Shown here piece by piece: positions 44,300 to 51,612 of a stretch of DNA of 64,000 nucleotides; position 1 is the stretch's first letter; each line of letters begins with the position of its first letter. The stretch is from Clostridia bacterium. GTDB taxonomy: Bacteria; Bacillota; Clostridia; Oscillospirales; Acutalibacteraceae. Location of the stretch: assembly GCA_017613735.1 (NCBI GenBank), contig JAGADF010000009.1, forward strand, positions 346,060 to 410,059, written 5' to 3'. Under the pieces are notes generated by a model. It did no database searches. It had not been told where the DNA came from and saw only the letters and a program-made list of their open reading frames with translations. Made by a program: the position numbers and the translations under genes.

Positions 44300-45615
44300 G
44301 TTTTATCAGACGAAAGGACAGCGGGAATATCGGTTCGCTCGGCAGCGTAATTCAATATTCGTTTCAGGAAGAAAAAACCGAATATGACAACGGCAGATTG
44401 ATATCGGGTATTAACTGCTTACCCGAAACGGCGTTAAAGGATTTCATTTCAACTAAGGAACGCTTTAACAAAACAGAAGGTCGGCAGTATTATTATGCGA
44501 TACAATCATTCAAGGACGCGGACATTGATCCTCTTCTCGCTCACACTCTTGCAAGAGAGTGGGCAGAAAAGTGTTATCCCGATCACGAAATTGTTATCGC
44601 CACTCATCTTGATACGGACAACATACATTCGCATATCATCATAAACTCCGTCAACTGTGTAAACGGTAAAAAGATTCATCAGAACGGCGATGATATTAAA
44701 CGAATGCGTTCGGTAAATGATGAGCTGTGTATGAAATACGGTTTGCCTGTCTGTCCTGCAAAGCCGAAGGAAAAAATTAAACCGACAAAAGCCGGTGAAT
44801 ATTATTCTGCGAGAAACGGTTCAAGCTGGAAACGGAATATGATTATTGCCATTGTCTCTGCGATGAAAACTGCAGGAACGAGAGAAGAATTTATCAAAGA
44901 GATGAAACGGAAAGGTTACGAAGTCAAATGGTCGGATTCAAGAAAGAATATTACTTTCATTGAATCGGACAATCCAAAACACAGATGCAGAGATGATAAT
45001 CTGCATTACGAAAAATATTTAAAGGAGAATATTGAGCATGAGTTACAATTACGACGATCTTATATGGAACACGGAGAACAGATGCAACCCGGTGCCAGGT
45101 TACATCTCGAACATGGAAAACGCACTGTCGGTGACGATAGTGGACAAAGACAAATGGGAAGAGCTGATCAAAGTTCTGAAGTTCCAGAGCCGGGCGACGG
45201 ACGCTCTGGCGAAGGATGTGGAAGCTACACCGGACGAGGAAAGAGTGAACCAGATAGCAGACTCGATAAAATATCAGCAGACTCTGCTGTGGGAGGAGTA
45301 CGCAACATTCCTCGGGAAGATTCTTACCTCGGCGGCAGAGGAAACGAACAAGAAGCTGCTGGAGCGAGAGAAGGAACTGTCCGAACTGGCTGGGAAGCAG
45401 AGAGAACAGTTTACTTCGTTCATGTCGGACTTAGACAACAAGACAAAAAAGTTCAAAAGAAGACTCATCGCTCTTCTGTTCGCCGTGCCGACAATAATCA
45501 ATTTACTATTCCTGCTGTTGTACATCTGGCTGGAACATTCGCCGAAATGATTGATTACGCCCAGCGTAAGAAAAAAGAAGAAGATGAGGAAAGCTCTTAT
45601 GTTCAGAGCATGTAA
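44287..45615 (+). CDS. MobP-type relaxase (mobilization nuclease)
   Basis: The relaxase domain (residues 1-230) nicks oriT through a Tyr and carries the metal-binding three-His motif in ATHLDTDNIHSHIIINSVN near residue 115. Family hallmarks also include YYYAIQSFKDAD and LAREWAEKCYPDHEIV. The C-terminal part from about residue 250 is low-complexity (rich in Gly, Arg, Glu, Asp), because it shares its DNA with another gene in the +2 frame (45038-45550). The total of 442 residues is normal for small mobilizable elements. Confidence 0.88.
   Translation: MATISFIRRKDSGNIGSLGSVIQYSFQEEKTEYDNGRLISGINCLPETALKDFISTKERFNKTEGRQYYYAIQSFKDADIDPLLAHTLAREWAEKCYPDHEIVIATHLDTDNIHSHIIINSVNCVNGKKIHQNGDDIKRMRSVNDELCMKYGLPVCPAKPKEKIKPTKAGEYYSARNGSSWKRNMIIAIVSAMKTAGTREEFIKEMKRKGYEVKWSDSRKNITFIESDNPKHRCRDDNLHYEKYLKENIEHELQLRRSYMEHGEQMQPGARLHLEHGKRTVGDDSGQRQMGRADQSSEVPEPGDGRSGEGCGSYTGRGKSEPDSRLDKISADSAVGGVRNIPREDSYLGGRGNEQEAAGAREGTVRTGWEAERTVYFVHVGLRQQDKKVQKKTHRSSVRRADNNQFTIPAVVHLAGTFAEMIDYAQRKKKEEDEESSYVQSM
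45038..45550 (+). CDS. Nested gene within the relaxase: coiled-coil membrane-anchored protein
   Basis: Entirely inside the relaxase gene in another frame. The ATG at 45038 has a strong ribosome binding site (aaaggag, 45021-45027); a TTG at 45032 is the alternative start. The 170-residue product has a long charged coiled-coil-like helix (about 60-140) and a C-terminal hydrophobic anchor (LLFAVPTIINLLFLLLYIWL). The layout resembles ColE1-type mbeA/mbeB, where a small membrane-associated mobilization protein overlaps the relaxase. The composition (real-protein-like here, low-complexity in the relaxase frame) suggests this is the conserved frame of the region. Function in mobilization is inferred from position only. 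Confidence 0.75.
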   Translation: MSYNYDDLIWNTENRCNPVPGYISNMENALSVTIVDKDKWEELIKVLKFQSRATDALAKDVEATPDEERVNQIADSIKYQQTLLWEEYATFLGKILTSAAEETNKKLLEREKELSELAGKQREQFTSFMSDLDNKTKKFKRRLIALLFAVPTIINLLFLLLYIWLEHSPK

Positions 45616-45725
45616 GGAGGAAATATGAAAACCATATTTTTTAGCAAATCAAGTTTCATTATGAAAGGAGCGTTGATAGCATAAGTACAAGTTGACAAAG
45701 CATAGTTTTCGTTGAGGCGATTGGA

Positions 45726-45887
45726 GTGAAAACCAAAATCATCTTTGAAAATGAAAACGAAAATTATACTGCGAATGTTGACAATGACTTATTGGAACAA
45801 ACGATTGAAAATGCGTTGCTCATTTCACTTTTGAAAAACGGTTTTATAAATCAGAATCAATACGAGCGATACATTGAAAAGCAATAA
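45726..45887 (+). CDS. Small acidic protein before the recombinase
   Basis: A GTG at 45726 opens a 53-codon frame with an N-terminal strand-rich part (KTKIIFENENENYTANVD) and a C-terminal helix pair (LEQTIENALLISLLKNGFI, QYERYIEKQ). Small helical proteins of this kind often accompany serine recombinases in clostridial elements. The ribosome binding site is weak (ggag overlaps the start), so the start is uncertain. Before it, a 17-codon frame starting at 45625 behind a good aaggagg seems to be a remnant. Confidence 0.5.
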   Translation: MKTKIIFENENENYTANVDNDLLEQTIENALLISLLKNGFINQNQYERYIEKQ

Positions 45888-45894
45888 TTAAAAA

Positions 45895-45920
45895 GGTGCG
45901 GCGACTCCCCTCGCCGCGCC
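45895..45920 (+). terminator. Hairpin between small gene and recombinase
   Basis: The stem ggtgcggcga / tcgccgcgcc (one G-U) with loop ctcccc has no T-run after it on the + strand, so it may be a weak terminator or an mRNA boundary. Confidence 0.5.
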
Positions 45921-45954
45921 GAAAAATAATGCTGGACTTATTAAAAGTTCTGAA

Positions 45955-45985
45955 TATAATGTGTGTTTAAGAACACAACAAGGAG
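45955..45985 (+). promoter_or_regulatory. Recombinase promoter -10 with overlapping inverted repeat
   Basis: TATAAT at 45955-45960 lies 34 bp before the recombinase ATG. The -35 is poor. Just after it, TGTGTT-TAAG-AACACA (45962-45977) is a perfect 6-4-6 inverted repeat at the expected transcription start, a candidate operator. The ribosome binding site aaggag is at 45980-45985. The -10 looks like sigma-A, not a sporulation sigma factor. Confidence 0.5.
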
Positions 45986-45993
45986 ATGAAAAA

Positions 45994-47658
45994 ATGTATA
46001 AATTTGATAACGATATTAAACGGGTAGCCGCTTACTGCCGTGTATCAACGGACAGTCTCGATCAGGCGAATTCGCTTGAAAGTCAGCAGAGATACTTCAA
46101 TGACTATATTAAGCGTAATCCCCTGTGGGAGCTTTCTAAAATCTATGTTGATGAAGGCATCAGCGGAACAAGCACAAAAAAGCGAAACGCCTTCAATCAA
46201 ATGATTGAGGATGCCAAACGGGGTAACTTCGATATCATAATCACAAAGGAGATAAGCCGATTCGCAAGAAACACGCTTGACAGTATCGGTTATACCAGAG
46301 AGCTGAAGCGATTGGGCATAGGCGTAATATTTATGAACGATAACATAAATACGCTTGATCCCGATGCAGAATTACGCTTAACAATAATGTCCTCAATAGC
46401 ACAGGAAGAAAGCCGAAAGACAAGTGAGCGTGTAAAATGGGGACAACGAAGAATGATGGAGCAAGGCAAGGTGTTCGGCAGAGATATGCTCGGCTATGAT
46501 GTTCGTGACGGAAAACTTATTATTAACGAAGAAGGCGCAAAAACAGTCAGGCTTATCTTCCACAAATTCCTTGTAGAAGGAAAAGGCACTCACCTGATTG
46601 CAAAGGAGCTTCAGGAAGAAGGCATAAGAACCTCAACCTATATGAAGAAATGGTCATATACGGTAATTCTGCGTGTGCTGAAAAACGAAAAATACTGCGG
46701 AGATCTCATACAGCAAAAGACCTACACACCCGACTATCTCTCCCACTCCAAAAAGAAAAACGAAGGGCAACTTGAATTCGTTGTAATAAGAGATCACCAC
46801 GAGCCGATTATTTCAAGAGAAATGTTTGAAGCAACTCAGCTTGAAATAGAACGGCGCAGAAAGAAAAGCACACCCAATCAGGCAGGATTTGCAAACAGAT
46901 ATATGCTCTCAGGCAAAATCAAATGTGCCGAATGCGGTTCAACCTTCACAAGGACAACGAAGTATATGAAAAACGGAAAGAAAACTAACAAATGGGTATG
47001 TATTGAATCGCAGAAGAACGGTTCAAAACGCAAGGATAAAAACGGCGAAACAATAGGATGCACAACCAACTCAATAAGCGAAAAGGACATCACGGATATA
47101 CTTAACAGAATAATGACCGATGTACTTAAAAGCAGAGAGAAAGTCATTAAAAAGGTGCTTAAAACGGTTAAAGCAGTTCTTGACAGTGAGCCGAGCAACG
47201 ATAACATAGCCTACTATGAAAAGGAACTTGCTAAAACAGAAAAGAAGAAGCAGAAGCTGCTTGATATGTGTCTGTCGGGTGATATCGAAACCGAAGAATA
47301 CAAAAAGGGCTGTGAACGCCTGAACGCAGAATATGAAGCACTGACAGAACGGCTCAAAAAAGAAAAAATCCACAATCAGAACATTGCGGATAAAGGAAGA
47401 ATACTCAAAGATATTGAAAAGCGCCTCAGACAAATTATGGACGGCTCGGTTTCGGACGAAGCCTTCATGCGGGAAATGATTGACAAAATAGTGGTTTACA
47501 AGGGCAGAAAGATGGATATTCACTTAAAGTCAATTCCGAGCGTCTGGACGGCACGAATACTTGCAGGAAACAGTGAAATTGAGGCTTATAATCAAAAAAA
47601 TCCCAACGAAAGTTCGTCTGTGCCAATGTCCGTCAGTAACCCTTTAAGCTCGGGATAA
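45994..47658 (+). CDS. Large serine recombinase of the element
   Basis: Catalyses site-specific integration/excision. The resolvase domain starts with RVAAYCRVSTDSLDQ (catalytic Ser in CRVS) and includes the Arg-rich segments SRFARNT and EESRKTSERVKWG. The recombinase domain (about 160-290) and a four-Cys zinc ribbon (CAEC ... CIES...IGC) are followed by a coiled coil (380-450). Start at 45994 is supported by aaggag 8 nt upstream. The frame crosses the attachment core at 47611 so the last 15 codons are antisense to cotJC; in the circle a 53-codon tail replaces them (see 35946-36102). At 554 residues it is a normal large serine recombinase. Confidence 0.93.
   Translation: MYKFDNDIKRVAAYCRVSTDSLDQANSLESQQRYFNDYIKRNPLWELSKIYVDEGISGTSTKKRNAFNQMIEDAKRGNFDIIITKEISRFARNTLDSIGYTRELKRLGIGVIFMNDNINTLDPDAELRLTIMSSIAQEESRKTSERVKWGQRRMMEQGKVFGRDMLGYDVRDGKLIINEEGAKTVRLIFHKFLVEGKGTHLIAKELQEEGIRTSTYMKKWSYTVILRVLKNEKYCGDLIQQKTYTPDYLSHSKKKNEGQLEFVVIRDHHEPIISREMFEATQLEIERRRKKSTPNQAGFANRYMLSGKIKCAECGSTFTRTTKYMKNGKKTNKWVCIESQKNGSKRKDKNGETIGCTTNSISEKDITDILNRIMTDVLKSREKVIKKVLKTVKAVLDSEPSNDNIAYYEKELAKTEKKKQKLLDMCLSGDIETEEYKKGCERLNAEYEALTERLKKEKIHNQNIADKGRILKDIEKRLRQIMDGSVSDEAFMREMIDKIVVYKGRKMDIHLKSIPSVWTARILAGNSEIEAYNQKNPNESSSVPMSVSNPLSSG
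47611..47615. other. Right attachment core (attR)
   Basis: AGTTC on +, identical with 35941-35945. Right of it is cotJC sequence (antisense); left of it is the recombinase gene. Base differences on both sides limit the shared core to 5 bp. Confidence 0.85.
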
Positions 47659-47807
47659 GGCATCGAAAATCTCTGGGAAAGATAGCGAAGGGACGCGCCG
47701 AGTTCGCCGTCGGGTCCGCCGTACTGTGAAATAATTATACTTGCATATTTGGGATTGGGATTTTTAATGTTTACGGGGAATTGAAGCTTCTTTTCATATT
47801 GAAACAT
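47611..47807 (-). pseudogene. cotJC: cotJC 5' fragment (codons 1-66)
   Basis: The N-terminal third of the CotJC Mn-catalase-like coat protein, starting MFQYEKKLQFPV and ending DIGTDEL at the attachment core. It contains the first metal ligand Glu (GPDGELGASLRYL) and the Glu of the first ExxH, whose His is left on the other side of the element. In the integrated form translation continues for 5 foreign codons (SLGFF) to a TGA. The start overlaps the cotJB stop (ATGA) and has ggaggg 8 nt upstream, so the translation signal is intact. Confidence 0.93.
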
Positions 47808-48049
47808 CAGTTTGCCCTCCTTTCCCACGGCCACGGGTCATTAAGCCAGATTTCGCCGCTGCCTTCCTTTACGGTAAGAGGGCCGTATTTCTTTTCGTAT
47901 TCGGCCTTGAATTCCTCAGCCTTTTTACAGTAATTCTTAAGTCTCATAATTGCCGCCACGTCGCTCGGATGGGTATCAAGATAAATATGAAGCTCCCACG
48001 AAGCAAACGAATACTCCGAAATCTTTTTTAAAAGTTCGTCTCTGTTCAT
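47807..48049 (-). CDS. cotJB: Spore coat protein CotJB
   Basis: CotJB is an 80-residue component of the inner spore coat that assembles with CotJA and CotJC. The sequence with SFASWELHIYLDTHPSD and the C-terminal WLNDPWPWE is characteristic. Start and stop overlap its neighbours by 4 and 3 bases, giving a tightly coupled cotJA-cotJB-cotJC operon. Confidence 0.93.
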   Translation of the reverse strand: MNRDELLKKISEYSFASWELHIYLDTHPSDVAAIMRLKNYCKKAEEFKAEYEKKYGPLTVKEGSGEIWLNDPWPWERRAN

Positions 48050-48231
48050 TTCGTATTCACCCCTGTAAAGGGCTTATCGAGAACAACAAAAAGAGTTCCC
48101 TTTTTAAGAGCGGATGCAACGTCATACTCGGTTGCGTCCGTCTGAAACGGAATATATGCCATTGTAACGGCGGTATCTTTCGGCAAAGCCGAAATACCGT
48201 TATAGAAATAACCGTCTGTATTTTTATCCAT
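48046..48231 (-). CDS. cotJA: Spore coat associated protein CotJA
   Basis: A 61-residue first gene of the cotJ operon. The central motif LAMAYIPFQ-like (here VTMAYIPFQTDAT) and the end LFVVLDKPFTG are the family signature. The ribosome binding site aaggag is well placed. CotJ proteins are made in the mother cell under sigma-E in Bacillus; see the candidate promoter upstream. Confidence 0.92.
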   Translation of the reverse strand: MDKNTDGYFYNGISALPKDTAVTMAYIPFQTDATEYDVASALKKGTLFVVLDKPFTGVNTK

Positions 48232-48275
48232 AAAAAAACTCCTTACATATATTGCCTGAATGTACAGGCTATTAC

Positions 48276-48304
48276 AGTATATGTAAAGAGTTAATATTTA
48301 GTTA
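48276..48304 (-). promoter_or_regulatory. Candidate sigma-E-type promoter of cotJABC
   Basis: Minus strand: TAACTAA (48304-48298), 14 nt, CATATACT (48283-48276), similar to sigma-E consensus (5 of 7 and 6 of 8 positions). Expected start is near 48268, 37 nt before the cotJA ATG. A small hairpin gcctg / caggc (48254-48269) follows. Confidence 0.45.
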
Positions 48305-48314
48305 ATCAAGAGTA

Positions 48315-49769
48315 TCAGTAGAAATTGTAACTGCCGTTCTGATACCTGTCAAGAAGCGCAAGGTCAAAGCCGTCGACTACTCCGTCGCCGTTACAGTCGC
48401 CCGCGTAGGTTTCGGGAGCGGTTGAAGAATAGCTCTTCTTGCCGACTGAAATATCGGTTACATAAGAAATATCGGTATTATTGAACTGCGCGTCCTTATT
48501 GACATCGCCGCGCATAATAACGGTATATGTCAGCTGCGAACCGCCGGTCGGAGTAAACCTCAAGGTTGAACCCGTCTTATTGCCGCCCGAATACGAAACA
48601 GTTCCGTAAGAGCTGAAATCAAAGGAACCCGTAATGGTATATCCGGGAACAATAAAGATAAGATTACTGCCTTTCAGAACAGAACCGCCCGGATGATCAT
48701 TTCCCTGAGTGTTGTTTGTTCTCCACGTTCCGCTTGGAGCAAACGGAGCATAAGACGAAGTGCTCAAAGGAGGATTCTGAATACTGGTTCCGTCTGAAGC
48801 GGTGAATATCGGCTCCTCGGGATGTTCGTCTGAAAACGTGTTTGAATTATTACCGCCCGGTTTTGTTTGAGAGCCGACAAGATAATAATCATATCCAAGA
48901 TAGTGGGAAGATGTACTTCCTGTCATCGGATCATCCCATGTAACATCTATTGCATACCATTTCCCGTCTTCCATGAGGACCTCATTCCAGACGTGTCCAG
49001 GGCAATAAACAAGCATGCACGGTATTCCTTCTCTGTCAGCAAAAATCTTGAAAGTTTCGGCATAACCCTCGCAAACGCAAAGGTTAGGTGAAAGAAGGCA
49101 GCCTGTGGGCTGATGTCCGTAAGGTGCTGCATTTGAATTATTATAATTCGGGTCATAAGTCGCAGTATTGATAAGATGATCATGAATAGACCTGAGTTTT
49201 TCATACCTTGTGATACCGGCAGGGGTAAATGAATTAACTGCAGCCATCATCTGGTTATAAAACGATGTAACCGTACTGAATGAATAACTTGAATGGCATC
49301 CGATTGATAAAGAAATCGAAGTAACTCTGCGGTTTGAACCTGAAGTATAATATGAAGAGGACCATCCTAATGAGTCATACCAGAAACGTTCGGGATGATC
49401 GTTTGTATACGCCTGAAATGCACCCCAGCATATATCTTTAAGTAAGTTGCTGTAGTTGGAAGAAGGGATGAGTAATTCATTTCCTGTATAATTTACAACT
49501 GCCGAACTCTCTGAAAACCCTACGGTATCAAAAGCATTATATACTTTTTTCTGAGCATTGGTAAGAAGGTCATAATAAAGGCCTGTTGTAGGATAATCAC
49601 CGTAATAAACACTTTTAGAAGCATAATTATCGGAAGAAAGGTCAACAACATACTCTTTTTTCACATATTCATAGTCAGTTGTTTTAAGACCGCCTTCGGC
49701 AAATACGCTCATAGGCAGTAATGTCAGTAAATATACAAAAACAAACAACGAATATACGTACTTTTTCAT
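48315..49769 (-). CDS. Secreted transglutaminase-like protein with C-terminal dockerin
   Basis: After a signal peptide (MKKYVYSLFVFVYLL ... VFAEG) the 484-residue protein has a transglutaminase/protease-like core with the Cys-His-Asp triad in VCEGYAETF, GHVWNEV and DVTWDDPM (about residues 240-290). A beta-rich linker follows and a dockerin closes the protein (DVNKDAQFNNTDI and DCNGDGVVDGFDLALLDR). It could cleave or crosslink proteins at the cell surface while docked to a scaffold. The start at 49769 was chosen over 49790 for its signal peptide and the preceding ggaagtg. It is separated from cotJA by 83 bp. Confidence 0.86.
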   Translation of the reverse strand: MKKYVYSLFVFVYLLTLLPMSVFAEGGLKTTDYEYVKKEYVVDLSSDNYASKSVYYGDYPTTGLYYDLLTNAQKKVYNAFDTVGFSESSAVVNYTGNELLIPSSNYSNLLKDICWGAFQAYTNDHPERFWYDSLGWSSSYYTSGSNRRVTSISLSIGCHSSYSFSTVTSFYNQMMAAVNSFTPAGITRYEKLRSIHDHLINTATYDPNYNNSNAAPYGHQPTGCLLSPNLCVCEGYAETFKIFADREGIPCMLVYCPGHVWNEVLMEDGKWYAIDVTWDDPMTGSTSSHYLGYDYYLVGSQTKPGGNNSNTFSDEHPEEPIFTASDGTSIQNPPLSTSSYAPFAPSGTWRTNNTQGNDHPGGSVLKGSNLIFIVPGYTITGSFDFSSYGTVSYSGGNKTGSTLRFTPTGGSQLTYTVIMRGDVNKDAQFNNTDISYVTDISVGKKSYSSTAPETYAGDCNGDGVVDGFDLALLDRYQNGSYNFY

Positions 49770-49843
49770 AAAAACACTTCCATCGGACAAAGATATTGTT
49801 CAAAATATATTATACATTTGCTATAAAAATCTGTCAATAAACA

Positions 49844-49871
49844 TTGAAATAATATTTTTCTTATGTATAAT
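49844..49871 (+). promoter_or_regulatory. Sigma-A-type promoter of the oxidoreductase gene
   Basis: TTGAAA (49844-49849) and TATAAT (49866-49871), spacing 16 bp, 31 bp before the start codon. Confidence 0.75.
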
Positions 49872-49902
49872 TATTATATAAACAAATTGCGAGGTATTTT
49901 TT

Positions 49903-51198
49903 ATGTCAAATCCCGTTACGGCAATTATAGTCGGCGCAGGTCACAGAGCGTTCATTTATGCCGATTTAGCTCTCAGAAGACCTGATTTGTTAAAAATCGT
50001 CGGCGTCGCCGACCCCGATAAAATAAGACAGAAAAAGGCTGCCGAAAGGTACGGCTTTTCTCAGGATTTTTGCTTTGACAGTGCCGAAGAGCTTGCTAAA
50101 AAGCCTAAATTTGCCGACGCGGTAATTAACGGCACCATGGACGAACAGCATGTAAAAACAGCCGTTCCCCTGCTTGAAGCGGGTTACGATATGCTTCTTG
50201 AAAAACCGTTTGCGGTTAATCTTGAAGAAATGAACGAACTTGTAAACTGCGTTAAAAAGAACAACCGTAAGGTTATGATTTGCCACGTGCTTCGCTATAC
50301 GCCTTTTTACTACGCAATTAAGGAACGCGTCGCAAACGGCGAAATCGGCGATATTATCAATATTCAGACAACCGAGAACGTCAGCTATCACCACCTTTCA
50401 ACCTCTTATGTCAGGGGCAAATGGGCAAACAGCGACCGCTGTCATACGTCGATGCTTCTCGCCAAATGCTGTCACGATATCGATATAATGATGTGGCTTA
50501 TGAGCGATACAAAGCCCGTTCTTATTTCGTCTTTCGGAAGCAAATATCAGTTCAGAAGAGAAAACGCCCCCGAAAACGCGGGCGAAAAATGCCTTGTCGA
50601 CTGTCCGCTTGTCGATACATGCAATTTCTCGGCAAAGCGTCTTTATATCGACCAGCCCGAACGCTGGGCGTTTTATATCTGGGACAGGCTTGAGGGAATC
50701 GAAAACCCGACAGACGAGGACAGAATTAATCTCTTAAAGGGTGATTCGCCTTACGGCAAATGTATTTATAAATGCGATAACAATGTAGTCGACCACCAGA
50801 GCGTTATGATTGAATTTGAAAACGGCGCAACGGGCACTCACAATATGGTCGGCGGCTCGGCTTCCTCGCTTCGCCATATACATATAGTCGGCACTTTAGG
50901 CGAAATATACGGCGACTTTGAGGAAAGCGTATTCTACGTTAAAAAAATTCATCCGACGCCTACGGATGAATGCACGGTTGAAAAAGTGGATTTGAACGTT
51001 AAGGGCGACATGGTCGGCGCATACGGCTCGCACGGAGGCGGAGACGAAAAGCTAAGCGAGGATTTTGTTTCATTCATAAGAAACGAAAAGCCGTCGCTTG
51101 CCTGCACGTCGATATTCGACTCGGTCGCAGGGCATAAAACTGTTTATCTTGCGGACAAATCAAGAGAAGAAGGCGGCGCGCCGCAGAAATACGAATAA
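49903..51198 (+). CDS. Gfo/Idh/MocA family oxidoreductase
   Basis: An NAD(P)-dependent dehydrogenase, typically on sugars or sugar alcohols. The N-terminal Rossmann motif is GAGHRAFIY (residues 8-16), and LLEKPFAVN (EKP motif near 105) is the catalytic-domain signature. A 431-residue length is longer than the usual 330-370, with a Cys-containing insert (KCLVDCPLVDTC near 230) that might hold metal. Substrate is not predictable. It is a single-gene unit with promoter and terminator. Several His and Asp residues of the C-terminal domain (GAYGSHGGGDE) resemble the family of polyol or deacetylase-like members. Confidence 0.88.
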   Translation: MSNPVTAIIVGAGHRAFIYADLALRRPDLLKIVGVADPDKIRQKKAAERYGFSQDFCFDSAEELAKKPKFADAVINGTMDEQHVKTAVPLLEAGYDMLLEKPFAVNLEEMNELVNCVKKNNRKVMICHVLRYTPFYYAIKERVANGEIGDIINIQTTENVSYHHLSTSYVRGKWANSDRCHTSMLLAKCCHDIDIMMWLMSDTKPVLISSFGSKYQFRRENAPENAGEKCLVDCPLVDTCNFSAKRLYIDQPERWAFYIWDRLEGIENPTDEDRINLLKGDSPYGKCIYKCDNNVVDHQSVMIEFENGATGTHNMVGGSASSLRHIHIVGTLGEIYGDFEESVFYVKKIHPTPTDECTVEKVDLNVKGDMVGAYGSHGGGDEKLSEDFVSFIRNEKPSLACTSIFDSVAGHKTVYLADKSREEGGAPQKYE

Positions 51199-51205
51199 AA
51201 AAGAA

Positions 51206-51239
51206 AGCAGGAACTTCAGCCAAGTTCCTGCTTTTTTTT
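51206..51239. terminator. Bidirectional intrinsic terminator
   Basis: An 11-bp perfect stem agcaggaactt / aagttcctgct with loop cagcc and A/T runs on both sides, between the convergent oxidoreductase and MIF genes. Confidence 0.9.
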
Positions 51240-51583
51240 CAGAACATAAATCCGTTGTAGCCCCATTTATCGGAATACTCGAATTTAACGTAGCTTCTGT
51301 CGGGCGGAACGTCCGCAAGCTCCGAAAGGATTTCGCATATTTCTTCGGTTACCCTTTCACAGTCGGTTTTATTGGCGGAGCCTAAAATCGCAACCTCGGT
51401 AAAAGAGGTCGGCGCGGAGTTATTGCCCTTGAAAAAGAGATTGCAATTATCCTCAATGTTTACCATAAGATAGGCTTCGCTTTTACCGGGAAAAAGCGAA
51501 ATCGCTTTGCCCAGACGCGTTTTAATCTGTTCAATCTTTTCGTCATTGAGCGAACTGCTGACCTTTACGTTAATATACGGCAT
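51239..51583 (-). CDS. Macrophage migration inhibitory factor (MIF)-like tautomerase
   Basis: A 114-residue homologue of the trimeric MIF/phenylpyruvate tautomerase family. Pro2 (MPYINV) would be the catalytic base after Met removal. SEAYLMVNIEDN and KWGYNGFMF match the family. Many gut Clostridia carry such a gene; whether it acts in metabolism or on a host is open. Confidence 0.86.
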   Translation of the reverse strand: MPYINVKVSSSLNDEKIEQIKTRLGKAISLFPGKSEAYLMVNIEDNCNLFFKGNNSAPTSFTEVAILGSANKTDCERVTEEICEILSELADVPPDRSYVKFEYSDKWGYNGFMF

Positions 51584-51612
51584 AAAAAACCTTCTTTCAT
51601 TATTTTAATAAC

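Larger units (their letters stand above)
35941..47615 (+). mobile_element. Integrative mobilizable element inserted in cotJC
   Basis: An 11,670-bp unit (core to core) splits cotJC. Both ends carry AGTTC; the outside sequences join to an intact reading frame. Contents from left to right: a short reading frame that completes the recombinase in the circular form, a terminator, a lipoprotein gene, a giant dockerin/BspA-repeat gene, an AT-rich repeat array, a Rep-like wHTH gene, an inverted-repeat cluster (oriT candidate), mobC-like gene, relaxase with a nested gene, a small gene, and a large serine recombinase at the right end. No type IV secretion genes are present, so it would need a helper for transfer. 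The crossover lies in the codons of the ExxH metal-ligand motif, the most conserved part of the target gene, a typical choice for an integrase target. Confidence 0.93.

Noticed and set aside
35941-47615. Prophage
   Set aside because: No capsid, terminase, portal or lysis genes; relaxase and MobC-like genes show a mobilizable element instead.
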